DNA from: Clostridiaceae bacterium
GTDB taxonomy: Bacteria > Bacillota > Clostridia > Oscillospirales > Acutalibacteraceae
Assembly (NCBI GenBank): GCA_904501895.1
Contig: CAJGCX010000023.1
Span: 1 to 17,894 of the forward strand
Direction of reading: 5' to 3'
DNA: 17,894 bases
Shown: positions 1 to 7,551 of the stretch, in pieces
Position numbering within the stretch: the stretch's first letter is position 1
Layout: each line of letters opens with the position of its first letter
The notes under the pieces: model-generated
Databases searched by the model: none
The model's input: only the letters and a program-made list of their open reading frames with translations
What the model was told of the DNA's origin: nothing
Translations under genes and position numbers: made by a program

Positions 1-201
1 AAATGATGTAGCAGCAGGCATTCCTAAAATATCCTTGATTTCCTTAACAAGCTGCCAAGAATTAAATGCATCAAGGAAATTGATGTAACCAGGCTTACCA
101 TTGAGGATTTCAATTGGAAGCTCTGCGCCATCTTCCATATAAATTTTAGATGGCTTCTGGTTAGGATTACAACCATATTTAAGTTCAAATTCTTTCATCA
201 T
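1..201 (-). CDS. purH: AICAR transformylase (stand-alone PurH C-terminal type), N-terminal fragment
   Basis: Only the first 67 residues lie in the window; the frame is open to the left edge. The start resembles the beginning of the transformylase half of PurH: a KYGCNPNQ motif near residues 8-15, then a GKPGYINFLDAFNSWQ stretch and PAATSF at the edge. The enzyme formylates AICAR to FAICAR with 10-formyl-tetrahydrofolate, the penultimate step to IMP. There is no cyclohydrolase domain in front of it, because the gene begins right here after an AGGAG site. It is therefore a free transformylase, not the usual bifunctional PurH. Two ATG codons stand in tandem (199-201 and 196-198); either could be used. 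It lies 8 nt after the PurO-type cyclohydrolase gene and ends the visible operon. The rest of the gene cannot be judged from here. Confidence 0.85.
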   Translation of the reverse strand, partial: MMKEFELKYGCNPNQKPSKIYMEDGAELPIEILNGKPGYINFLDAFNSWQLVKEIKDILGMPAATSF

Positions 202-209
202 AATTCTCC

Positions 210-926
210 TTATACATTTTTATTTACGATTCTTGTTTCAGCCTCGTTTGTAGCAAGGTCGATGTATCGTACAAAAAGAGAAACCTTATTGTCCTCATTA
301 AGATTTTTCCAGATAATGTCTGTCATTGTATCGATGTCAACATCAGGCAATTCAAGTGTTTTTGGCTCACCTTCAAAGCTTGGAAGTGGGTCACCGTCAC
401 ACTTATATGTATGAATAAATTTAGCCTTACCTGCAAGAGGATTTGAATAAGCGTAAGTATATCTCTGACATGAGCTACCGTCACCGTCAGCAGATTTGAG
501 AATTGACATTGCAAAATTCATATCACCGTTTTCATGATGAATAATACCTGAAATTCTTGGTGTATAGTTTGGTGCATCATCCTCGAATTCACGAGTACGA
601 AGTGCTTGTTCAAATGTCATCTGCTTATCCATAAGGTCATAAATAGTGTCTGTCTGGTCACCATTTGTAACGATAGTCTTGTTACCAAGAACACGTACAG
701 GATAATAGATAATAAGATGTGGGTCTGTCATTTTTGACTCATCAAAAGCCTTTGTTCTCATTGCATCACCTTCAGCAACAAAAACACGATTACGGCTGTT
801 AACACTTCTACCCATAATGAAATATGCTGTAATAGCCTTTTTGCCGTCAACACTTTTACCGATAATAATACCTCTACCGTGATAAGCGAGAGAATTAAGT
901 TCATTTTCAAGTGATTTGATTTCCAT
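210..926 (-). CDS. purO: IMP cyclohydrolase, PurO type
   Basis: This 238-residue protein resembles the archaeal-type IMP cyclohydrolase family (PurO), which closes FAICAR to IMP. Family-like features are the N-terminal YHGRGIIIG segment (about residues 15-23), the following YFIMGRSVNSRNRVF segment, and the acidic D-rich middle. It is unrelated to the MGS-like cyclohydrolase domain at the N-terminus of bacterial PurH. It is somewhat longer than archaeal PurO proteins, which are around 200 residues. The start is set by a GGAGGT site 7 nt upstream. It sits 15 nt after purN and 8 nt before the free AICAR transformylase, so the two genes together replace one bifunctional purH. The family call rests on recognised sequence character; the function follows strongly from the neighbours. 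Confidence 0.85.
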   Translation of the reverse strand: MEIKSLENELNSLAYHGRGIIIGKSVDGKKAITAYFIMGRSVNSRNRVFVAEGDAMRTKAFDESKMTDPHLIIYYPVRVLGNKTIVTNGDQTDTIYDLMDKQMTFEQALRTREFEDDAPNYTPRISGIIHHENGDMNFAMSILKSADGDGSSCQRYTYAYSNPLAGKAKFIHTYKCDGDPLPSFEGEPKTLELPDVDIDTMTDIIWKNLNEDNKVSLFVRYIDLATNEAETRIVNKNV

Positions 927-941
927 TATTCAAACCTCCGA

Positions 942-1568
942 TTATTTTATATATGTTTTACCGTTTTCCACAACAATTTTATCGTCGCAGAAAAGTCCTA
1001 CAGCCTTTGGAAGTATTTTCCATTCAGCCTGTTCCATAATTCTTTTCTGTAAGCTTTCAGGTGTATCATCTTCCATAACATCAACTGCTTTTTGAAGAAT
1101 AATTGGTCCTGCATCACATTCAGCAGTAACAAAATGAACAGTTGCACCTGAAACCTTAACACCCTTTTTAAGTGCTTCTTCATGAACATGTAATCCGTAA
1201 AAGCCTTTTCCACAGAATGAAGGAATAAGTGCAGGATGTACATTAATCATTTTATTTTCAAATGTATCGCAAACATTTTCATCAAGTATTGTCATAAAGC
1301 CTGCATATACAATCAAATCAGCTTTTTCTTCTAAAAGCAAATCTCTCATAGCACAGCTGTATGATGAAATATCTGCATAATCTTTTCTAATAAGAGTTCT
1401 TGTTTTAATTCCGTTATTTTCAGCACGAGTAAGAGCATAAGCATCAGCCTTAGAAGCAATTACACAAGTAATTTTACCATTTCCAAGCTCTCCTCTGTTC
1501 TGAGCATCGATAAGTGCCTGAAGGTTAGTTCCTCCACCTGAAACAAGAACCACAATATTCTTACTCAT
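942..1568 (-). CDS. purN: phosphoribosylglycinamide formyltransferase PurN
   Basis: The 208-residue enzyme transfers the formyl group of 10-formyl-tetrahydrofolate to GAR in the third step of purine synthesis. It shows the phosphate-binding SGGGTNL loop (residues 10-16), the folate-site AGFMTIL segment (89-95), the catalytic NVHPALIPSF motif with N109 and H111, and the AECDAGPI motif with the catalytic aspartate D152. Length and motif order are normal for the folate-dependent family. Its ATG overlaps the purM stop by one base (TAATG), with a GAAGGTG site inside the end of purM, so the two are probably translationally coupled. It belongs to the riboswitch-led purine operon. Because it uses formyl-folate, its activity depends directly on the folate status that the upstream ZTP riboswitch reports. 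Confidence 0.97.
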   Translation of the reverse strand: MSKNIVVLVSGGGTNLQALIDAQNRGELGNGKITCVIASKADAYALTRAENNGIKTRTLIRKDYADISSYSCAMRDLLLEEKADLIVYAGFMTILDENVCDTFENKMINVHPALIPSFCGKGFYGLHVHEEALKKGVKVSGATVHFVTAECDAGPIILQKAVDVMEDDTPESLQKRIMEQAEWKILPKAVGLFCDDKIVVENGKTYIK

Positions 1569-2614
1569 TATAAAAGCACCTTCTCGTCGCCTTCAACGAT
1601 TTCACCGATAACATAAGCATCAATATCATTTTCCTTAAGAATTGAAAGTGAGAGCTCAACCTGGTCAGCAGGAACAACAATGCTCATACCAACACCCATA
1701 TTATATGTATTGAACATATCACGTTCAGGGATGTTGCCCCATTTTGCAATAACATCAAAGATTGGAAGAACCTTTACTGCAGATTTATCAATCTTTGCAC
1801 ATAAGCCATCAGGAATTGAACGTGGAATATTTTCGTAGAAGCCACCACCTGTAATGTGAGAAATACCCTTAACATTTACCTTTTCAATAAGAGCAAGAAC
1901 AGGCTTAACGTAAATCTTTGTAGGAACAAGTAAAGCTTCAGCAATACTCTTACCACCTAATTCTTCACGCTCAACATAAAGCTCTGGATTATTGTTATCA
2001 ATGTCAAAAACCTTACGGCATAAGCTGAAGCCATTTGAATGAATACCTGTTGAAGGAAGTGCAATAACAACATCACCAACAGCCATTTTACTGTTATCAA
2101 TCATTTTTGGCTTATCAACAACACCTACTGCAAAACCAGCAAGATCATAATCCTCTGCAGGCATTAAACCAGGATGCTCAGCTGTTTCACCACCGATAAG
2201 AGCACAGCCTGACTGAACACAACCTTCTGCTACACCACTAACGATTTCAGCAATCTTTTCAGGATAGTTTTTACCACAAGCAATGTAGTCAAGGAAGAAT
2301 AATGGCTTTGCACCAACACAGATAATATCATTAACACACATTGCAACAGCGTCAATACCGATAGTGTCGTGCTTATCCATGAGGATAGCTAATTTAACCT
2401 TAGTGCCGCAACCATCAGTACCTGAAACAGAAATAGGATGCTCCATTCCTGCAACACAGCTAAGGTCGAAGCAACCACCAAAGCCACCAACGTCATCTAC
2501 AGAACCCTCATTACGAGTTCTTGCAACGTGTTTTTTCATAAGTTCAACAGCCTTATAGCCTGCAGTAATATCAACACCGGCAGCTGCGTAGCTTTCTGAC
2601 ATAGAATTTTTCAT
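1568..2614 (-). CDS. purM: phosphoribosylformylglycinamidine cyclo-ligase PurM (AIR synthetase)
   Basis: This 348-residue cytoplasmic enzyme uses ATP to close FGAM to AIR, the imidazole ring step. Diagnostic features are the SYAAAGVDITAGYKAV start (residues 8-23), DGCGTKVKLA near residue 67, the AMCVNDIICVGAKPLFFLDY stretch, GGETAEHPG in the middle and ITGGGFYENIPR in the C-terminal half. The length is standard. An AAGGAG site lies 7 nt before the chosen ATG; a second ATG (MSES) a few codons in is less well placed. It follows purF by 40 nt, the widest gap after purF, and overlaps purN by one base. Confidence 0.98.
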   Translation of the reverse strand: MKNSMSESYAAAGVDITAGYKAVELMKKHVARTRNEGSVDDVGGFGGCFDLSCVAGMEHPISVSGTDGCGTKVKLAILMDKHDTIGIDAVAMCVNDIICVGAKPLFFLDYIACGKNYPEKIAEIVSGVAEGCVQSGCALIGGETAEHPGLMPAEDYDLAGFAVGVVDKPKMIDNSKMAVGDVVIALPSTGIHSNGFSLCRKVFDIDNNNPELYVEREELGGKSIAEALLVPTKIYVKPVLALIEKVNVKGISHITGGGFYENIPRSIPDGLCAKIDKSAVKVLPIFDVIAKWGNIPERDMFNTYNMGVGMSIVVPADQVELSLSILKENDIDAYVIGEIVEGDEKVLL

Positions 2615-2654
2615 TTTTGTTCTCCTTTTGAAGAGTAATATTTAAAAATTATAA

Positions 2655-4079
2655 TTAACCTTTTCCATTCCAGCAATAAGTACAAATCTTATCAGCAGGA
2701 AGACCAATAGCATCAATAATGCCATCAATTGATTGGAATTCAAGAGAAGTGAAATGTAATTTCTCACAAATTGCTTTTCTTAAATTTTTACCACGAACAG
2801 AATTTGAATCGATATATTCATCAATATATTTGAAACCTTCTTCACCTTCAAGTTCTGCAATAGTGCTTCGTGCAATAAGCTCCATTTCAGAGGTTGCACG
2901 AGAGAAATTAAGGTATTTGCATCCATACATAATTGGTGGACACGCAGAACGGATATGAACCTCTTTTGCACCATTTTCATAGAGAAATTCAACTGTTTCA
3001 CGAAGCTGAGTACCTCTTACAATACTGTCGTCAACAAATAAGAGTTTTTTATCCTGAATCAAATCGTGAACAGGAATCTGCTTCATTTTAGCAACCCTGT
3101 TTCTTTCATTCTGATTAGCAGGAGTAAAGCTTCTAGCCCATGTTGGAGTATATTTGATAAACGGACGTGCAAATTGAATTCTGCTTTTATTTGCATAACC
3201 GATTGCATGAGGAGTACCTGAATCAGGAACACCACTGACATAGTCAATATCCTGTGCAACACCGTTTTTACAGTCTGTTTCAGCCATGATTTTACCATTT
3301 TTATATCGCATTACTTCAACATTGACACCCTCATAGCAGGATGTTGAATATCCGTAATATGACCAGAGGAATGCACAGATTTTCATCTTCTGCCCTGCTT
3401 CTCTTAAAACGGTAACAGAGTCTGTTGAAAGCTCAACAATTTCACCAGGACCTAATTCCTTATAATCAGAATAACCTAATTTTTTATAAGCAAAGTCCTC
3501 AAATGAAACACAGTATCCGTCATCACGCTGACCGATTAAAACAGGTATTCTGCCAAGAGCATCTCTTGCACAGATTATATTACCATCATTCTTAAGAATA
3601 AGAATTGAAGCAGTACCCTCAATAAGACTTTGTGCAAATGCAATACCATCAGCAAAATTATCCTTCTGATTAATCAATGCAGAAACAAGCTCTGTAGAGT
3701 TAATACCCTCATTTGTCATTGCACCAAAGTGACCACCATTTGAGAAAAGGTAATCCTCAACAAGCTTTTCCTTATTATTGATTAAGCCAATAATGCAAAT
3801 TGCATATAAACCGAGCTTTGAACGGATAAGCAATGGTTGAGCATCAGTATCACTGATGCAACCGATTGCAGAATTACCCTTCATCTGATTAGAAATATTC
3901 TCAAACTTTGTTCTGAATGGTGAATTTTCAATTTTATGAATTTTTCGTTGTAATCCGATACTCTTATCGTAAGCAGCCATACCACCACGACGAGTACCAA
4001 GATGTGAGTGATAGTCAGTACCAAAGAAAACATCTAAAACTGAATCGTACTTACTGACTGCGCCAAAAAAACCACCCAT
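2655..4079 (-). CDS. purF: amidophosphoribosyltransferase PurF, divergent form lacking the catalytic cysteine
   Basis: The protein (474 residues) should make phosphoribosylamine from PRPP, the committed step. The C-terminal phosphoribosyltransferase domain is intact: the PRPP loop LLFVDDSIVRGTQ lies at 346-358. All four cysteines expected to hold the 4Fe-4S cluster of Bacillus-type PurF are in place (C235, C387, C466, C469). The N-terminal glutaminase domain is odd. It starts MGGFFG instead of MCGVFG, so the Cys nucleophile is absent. The usual HRGQE and RYST motifs are replaced by HLGTRRGG and CISDTDA, and the SDTE motif reads NSTE. The start is firm: an AAGGAG site 7 nt upstream, with the purC stop just before it. 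I recall Bacteroides PurF proteins with the same MGGFFG start, so this looks like a real clade and not a damaged gene. Whether it uses glutamine or free ammonia cannot be told. Confidence 0.88.
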   Translation of the reverse strand: MGGFFGAVSKYDSVLDVFFGTDYHSHLGTRRGGMAAYDKSIGLQRKIHKIENSPFRTKFENISNQMKGNSAIGCISDTDAQPLLIRSKLGLYAICIIGLINNKEKLVEDYLFSNGGHFGAMTNEGINSTELVSALINQKDNFADGIAFAQSLIEGTASILILKNDGNIICARDALGRIPVLIGQRDDGYCVSFEDFAYKKLGYSDYKELGPGEIVELSTDSVTVLREAGQKMKICAFLWSYYGYSTSCYEGVNVEVMRYKNGKIMAETDCKNGVAQDIDYVSGVPDSGTPHAIGYANKSRIQFARPFIKYTPTWARSFTPANQNERNRVAKMKQIPVHDLIQDKKLLFVDDSIVRGTQLRETVEFLYENGAKEVHIRSACPPIMYGCKYLNFSRATSEMELIARSTIAELEGEEGFKYIDEYIDSNSVRGKNLRKAICEKLHFTSLEFQSIDGIIDAIGLPADKICTYCWNGKG

Positions 4080-4089
4080 TTTTTACTCC

Positions 4090-4770
4090 TTATGCAAAGA
4101 AAAGCTCTGAAAGTGTCATTGGGTCAATGTACTTACCATCCTTATAAACACGCATATTACCTGATGCGATTTCGTCGATAAGCATTACATTTCCGTCAGG
4201 ATCATAACCGAATTCGAACTTGATGTCATAAAGTACAAGTCCCTTTTCCTTAAGGTCATCAGCAACAATCTGAGTAATATCCTGAGTCATCTTCTTAATA
4301 TCCTCATACTGCTTATCAGTCATAACGCCAAGAGCAACAAGAGCATCCTTAATTACAAGTGGGTCACCCTTTTCGTCGTTTTTGAATGTCATTTCAACAT
4401 AAGCAGGAAGGTCAGCACCTTCTTCAATGTAATCACCATAACGACGGATAAAGCTACCAACAGCCTTATGACGGCAGATTACTTCAAGACCATGACCGAA
4501 TACCTTTGCAGGAAGAACTTCCATTGTTGTATCATCAAGATTAGCGTTTACATAGTGAGTCTTAATGCCTGCAGCATTAACCTTTTCAAAGAAATAAATT
4601 GACATACGGAGATTTACATCACCAACACCATCAATTGTAAGACCTACTGAGTTTTCACCCGGGTCAAACACACCATCTTTACCTGTGCAATCGTCCTTAA
4701 ATTTAAGAAGGCAATTGCCGTTATCAAGCTTAAATACGTCCTTTGTTTTACCTGTGTAAATCTTTTCCAT
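4090..4770 (-). CDS. purC: SAICAR synthetase PurC
   Basis: This 226-residue ATP-dependent ligase joins CAIR and aspartate to form SAICAR. Evidence includes the N-terminal YTGKTKDVF motif (residues 5-13), the ICRHKAVGSFIRRYGDY segment in the middle, LYDIKFEFGYD, and IDEIASGNMRVY near the C-terminus. In most PurC proteins the last motif reads DEISPDxxR. Here SGNMR takes its place, so the protein belongs to a divergent but recognisable branch. It follows purE by 33 nt with a GGAG site 10 nt before the ATG, and precedes purF by 10 nt. Confidence 0.95.
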   Translation of the reverse strand: MEKIYTGKTKDVFKLDNGNCLLKFKDDCTGKDGVFDPGENSVGLTIDGVGDVNLRMSIYFFEKVNAAGIKTHYVNANLDDTTMEVLPAKVFGHGLEVICRHKAVGSFIRRYGDYIEEGADLPAYVEMTFKNDEKGDPLVIKDALVALGVMTDKQYEDIKKMTQDITQIVADDLKEKGLVLYDIKFEFGYDPDGNVMLIDEIASGNMRVYKDGKYIDPMTLSELFFA

Positions 4771-4803
4771 AGTTTTTTTGCTCCTTTAAATTAAATATAA
4801 ATT

Positions 4804-5298
4804 TTATGAATTTAATTTTGACATTACCTCTGCGTCCTTTTTAAGAACAACATCAGCAGCATCTTTTCTCATTTTGTCAAGCTTTTCAGCAAGCGCTTTA
4901 TCTTCAACTGCAATAATCTGAGCAGCAAGTAAAGCAGCATTAGCACCACCGTTAATTGCAACTGTTGCAACAGGGATACCGGAAGGCATCTGTACAGTTG
5001 AAAGAAGTGCATCCATACCATCAAGGTACTGTGAAGCACAAGGAATACCAATTACAGGTAATGTTGTGTTTGCTGCAATAGCACCTGCAAGATGAGCAGC
5101 CATACCAGCAGCACAAATCAATGCACCATAATCATTTCCTCTTGCATTAAGTGCAAAGTCACGAGCCTGTTCAGGTGTTCTATGAGCTGAATAAATATTT
5201 ACAGTGTATGGAATAGCTAAGTCATCCAAAACTGCAGTTGCTTTTCTGATAATTGGAAGGTCACTATCGCTTCCCATTAAAATACCTACTTTTTTCAT
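4804..5298 (-). CDS. purE: N5-carboxyaminoimidazole ribonucleotide mutase PurE (class I)
   Basis: First gene of the purine operon, 164 residues. PurE class I moves the carboxylate of N5-CAIR to C4, giving CAIR. It shows GSDSDLPIIRKA (residues 9-20), the SAHRTPE motif with the catalytic histidine H39, and the GMAAHLAGAIA and LPVIGIP segments. The length is normal. No purK is nearby; if the enzyme is a true class I mutase, purK must lie elsewhere or CO2/bicarbonate must be used another way. A TAGGAGGT site stands 4 nt before the ATG. Expression is controlled by the ZTP riboswitch directly upstream. Confidence 0.97.
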   Translation of the reverse strand: MKKVGILMGSDSDLPIIRKATAVLDDLAIPYTVNIYSAHRTPEQARDFALNARGNDYGALICAAGMAAHLAGAIAANTTLPVIGIPCASQYLDGMDALLSTVQMPSGIPVATVAINGGANAALLAAQIIAVEDKALAEKLDKMRKDAADVVLKKDAEVMSKLNS

Positions 5299-5319
5299 AT
5301 TTACCTCCTAAAAAAGTAT

Positions 5320-5360
5320 AAAAAGGCAGTCCTATCCTTAAACATTTAAGTAGAACTGCC
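5320..5360 (-). terminator. intrinsic terminator of the ZTP riboswitch expression platform
   Basis: On the minus strand GGCAGU (5360-5355) pairs perfectly with ACUGCC (5330-5325). Inside, a CUA/UAG pair and a self-complementary CUUAAA/UUUAAG helix extend the stem. A run of five U follows at once. The 5' arm begins with the GGGCA end of the aptamer, so ligand-bound aptamer and terminator compete for the same bases. ZTP binding should therefore block termination and turn on purE and the genes behind it. Confidence 0.9.
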
Positions 5361-5427
5361 CAGACGGTCGGCTAATAAATTCCGTGCTCCTCTGTGGTGC
5401 TCCACATAATTCCGTCAGTAACACGGT
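5355..5427 (-). ncRNA. ZTP (pfl motif) riboswitch aptamer
   Basis: The leader of purE matches the pfl/ZTP riboswitch. Reading the minus strand, it has CUGACGG (5418-5412), a GUGG-AGCA-CCAC hairpin (5405-5394), GAGGAGC (5392-5386), and the hallmark CCGUCUGGGC (5367-5358) near the 3' end. GACGG can pair with CCGUC (5 bp) to close the first domain. CCGUG (5426-5422) can pair with CACGG (5386-5382), giving the expected pseudoknot-like contact. The class binds ZTP/ZMP, which builds up when 10-formyl-folate is short, and usually activates purine and one-carbon genes. Here it precedes an operon with two formyl-folate-dependent enzymes. Confidence 0.88.
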
Positions 5428-5447
5428 AAGATTAAATTAACATAAAT

Positions 5448-5477
5448 ATTATAATATAATCTGATATTTAATGTCAA
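5448..5477 (-). promoter_or_regulatory. predicted promoter of the purine operon
   Basis: On the minus strand a perfect TTGACA (5477-5472) is followed after 18 nt by a perfect TATAAT (5453-5448). Transcription would start near 5441, giving a leader of about 143 nt that just contains the riboswitch and its terminator. The spacing is one base longer than ideal; overlapping alternative -10 hexamers exist in the AT-rich stretch. Confidence 0.75.
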
Positions 5478-5535
5478 TTAAACATCATAAATCGTGTGCC
5501 GAAATTTCGACAGTTTTTACAAGAATTTTTGTATA

Positions 5536-5952
5536 TTATTTTGCTTTGCTTTCACAATAGAGGCAACGATACACTCGATTTTCTTTATCTCTTAATGTAA
5601 AAATATGCGGAAGCTCCTGCTCAACTGTTGTAATACAACGAGGATTTTTACATTTGATAACATTTTCAACTCTTTCAGGAAGAATTGTTGCATATCTTTT
5701 TGCAATTTTAGAATCCTCAATAATGTTAACAGTAGCACCAGGGTCAAGGTATCCCAAAGCATCCAAATCCAATTCAATTACTCTGTCAATTTTAATAATG
5801 TCCTTCTTACCCATTTTAACACTGTCAGCATTTTTAATGAGTGCAACCTGACAATCAATCTTATCAAGTCCCAAGAAATTGTAAAGAGTCATACCTTTAC
5901 CTGCTGTAATATGGTCAATAACGATTCCGTCTTTAATCTGTCCGATAATCAT
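5536..5952 (-). CDS. pyrI: aspartate carbamoyltransferase regulatory subunit PyrI
   Basis: The 138-residue protein is the allosteric subunit of aspartate transcarbamoylase, binding nucleotide effectors and tying catalytic trimers together. The N-terminal half has the GIVIDHITAGKG nucleotide-domain start. The C-terminal zinc domain has C101, C106, C130 and C133 (C-x4-C-x23-C-x2-C), exactly the spacing of E. coli PyrI. It is the last gene of the pyrimidine operon and begins directly after the pyrB stop (TAA followed at once by ATG), fitting one-to-one production with PyrB. No convincing terminator follows it. Confidence 0.97.
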   Translation of the reverse strand: MIIGQIKDGIVIDHITAGKGMTLYNFLGLDKIDCQVALIKNADSVKMGKKDIIKIDRVIELDLDALGYLDPGATVNIIEDSKIAKRYATILPERVENVIKCKNPRCITTVEQELPHIFTLRDKENRVYRCLYCESKAK

Positions 5953-6867
5953 TTATTTTACCTCCAACAATTTCATAATAAGAGCCATTCTGATAAACTT
6001 GCCATTATTAACTTGTCTGAAATAACAAGCACGTGGGTCTTTATCAACTGCAACAGAAATTTCATTAACACGAGGAAGCGGATGCATAATGCATAAATCC
6101 TCTTTAGCTGTTTCAAGCTTCTGTGGTGTAAGAATATAGCTATCCTTAAGACGAATATAATCCTGTTCATTGAAGAAGCGCTCACGCTGAACTCTTGTCA
6201 TATAAAGAATATCAAGCTCAGGCATTACATCCTCAAGTGATGTTGTTTCAACATATTCAAGCTTCTTAGCTTCAAGCTCAGTCTGCTTAATATATTCAGG
6301 AACCTTTAATTCCTCAGGTGAAATAAGAACAAATTTTACATTCTTATATCTTGACATAGCACCGATAAGTGAGTGAACTGTTCTACCGAATTTAAGGTCA
6401 CCGCAGAAACCGATAGTAATATTGTCAAATCTACCCTTTTCACGCTGAATTGTAAGCAAGTCAGTAAGTGTCTGTGTAGGATGGTTATGGCCACCGTCAC
6501 CTGCATTAATAACAGGAATATCTGTGTTCATAGAAGCCACCATAGGTGCGCCTTCCTTTGGATGACGCATTGCGATAATATCAGCATAATAGCCTACTGT
6601 TTTTATTGTATCTGCAACGCTTTCACCTTTTGCAGAAGATGAACTTTGTGCTTCAGAAAATCCAAGAACATTACCACCAAGATTATACATAGCAGACTCA
6701 AAGCTGAGTCGTGTTCTTGTTGATGGTTCAAAGAAAAGTGTTGCAAGAATTTTTCCCTTACACTTTTCAGAATATTTTGAAGGGTTATCTATAATATCAT
6801 TTGCGACTGCAATAAGCTCGTCAATCTCACTGATTGAAAGCTCCTGAATATCAATAAGACTTCTCAT
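5953..6867 (-). CDS. pyrB: aspartate carbamoyltransferase catalytic subunit PyrB
   Basis: This 304-residue enzyme condenses carbamoyl phosphate and aspartate to carbamoyl aspartate, the first committed pyrimidine step. Motifs present: carbamoyl-phosphate loop FEPSTRTR (46-53), the SSSAKGES loop that reaches into the neighbouring subunit (76-83), GDGGHNHPTQ (123-132), and HPLPRVNEI near the C-terminus. Length is standard for the class B enzyme that works with PyrI, and pyrI is adjacent. It follows pyrE by 15 nt, with an AAGGA site upstream. Confidence 0.98.
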   Translation of the reverse strand: MRSLIDIQELSISEIDELIAVANDIIDNPSKYSEKCKGKILATLFFEPSTRTRLSFESAMYNLGGNVLGFSEAQSSSSAKGESVADTIKTVGYYADIIAMRHPKEGAPMVASMNTDIPVINAGDGGHNHPTQTLTDLLTIQREKGRFDNITIGFCGDLKFGRTVHSLIGAMSRYKNVKFVLISPEELKVPEYIKQTELEAKKLEYVETTSLEDVMPELDILYMTRVQRERFFNEQDYIRLKDSYILTPQKLETAKEDLCIMHPLPRVNEISVAVDKDPRACYFRQVNNGKFIRMALIMKLLEVK

Positions 6868-6882
6868 AATATATCTTCCTTA

Positions 6883-7536
6883 TTATTTAGCACCGTTTAC
6901 TTCAAGGTACTTCTTAATTCTTTCAACATTTTCTGCGTTCTTTTCGTCTTCTTCAAGGTACTCAATAATGTCATAAACATCAACTACTGAATATACAGGG
7001 AAGCCGAACTGCTCTTCGATTTCCTGCATTGCACCCTTTTCAGACTGACCCTTTTCTTTACGGTCAACCATAATAAATGTTGCAATAACCTTTGTGCCGT
7101 CAAGGTGGCTGAGAATATCCATTGATTCACGGATAGCAGTACCTGCAGTAATAACGTCCTCAATAATAACGATTTCTTCTCCTGCTTCAGGTACATAACC
7201 TACAAATGTACCGCCCTCACCGTGGTCCTTTACTTCCTTACGGTTAAAGAAGAAAGGAACATTGAGTCCATTCTTTGAAAGTGCAACTGCTGCTGAAATT
7301 GAAAGTGAAATTCCCTTATAAGCAGGACCGTAAAGAACAGCTTCCTTCTTGCCGAGCTTGTCAAAATAAGCCTTTGCATAGAATTCACCCATTTTTGTAA
7401 TCTGGTCACCTGTTTTAATCATACCTGCGTTCACAAAGTATGGAATTTTTCTACCACTTTTTGCAGTAAAGTCACCAAATTTAAGAACTCCTGCACCCTC
7501 TAAAAACTGTATAAACTCTCTCTTATATGCTTCCAT
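6883..7536 (-). CDS. pyrE: orotate phosphoribosyltransferase PyrE
   Basis: The 217-residue enzyme joins orotate and PRPP to give OMP. It shows the type I phosphoribosyltransferase PRPP loop IVIIEDVITAGTAI (122-135), the mobile-loop motif FNRKEVKDHGEGG (97-109), and an N-terminal FGDFTAKSGRKIPYFVNAG substrate region. An AGAGGAG site lies before the ATG and the gap after pyrF is 15 nt. The last 25 residues are strongly charged and probably helical. Confidence 0.97.
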   Translation of the reverse strand: MEAYKREFIQFLEGAGVLKFGDFTAKSGRKIPYFVNAGMIKTGDQITKMGEFYAKAYFDKLGKKEAVLYGPAYKGISLSISAAVALSKNGLNVPFFFNRKEVKDHGEGGTFVGYVPEAGEEIVIIEDVITAGTAIRESMDILSHLDGTKVIATFIMVDRKEKGQSEKGAMQEIEEQFGFPVYSVVDVYDIIEYLEEDEKNAENVERIKKYLEVNGAK

Positions 7537-7551
7537 TTTTATTCTCCTCTA

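Noticed and set aside
5500..5509. Ten-base palindrome CGAAATTTCG between pyrI and the purine promoter
   Set aside because: Too short to make a stable hairpin and not followed by a U run, so not a terminator. It could be an operator, but one copy upstream of the -35 is not enough evidence.
5605..6096. 163-codon plus-strand open frame across pyrI and the end of pyrB
   Set aside because: It is antisense to two clearly real genes, has no ribosome binding site, and its residues show no recognisable domain.
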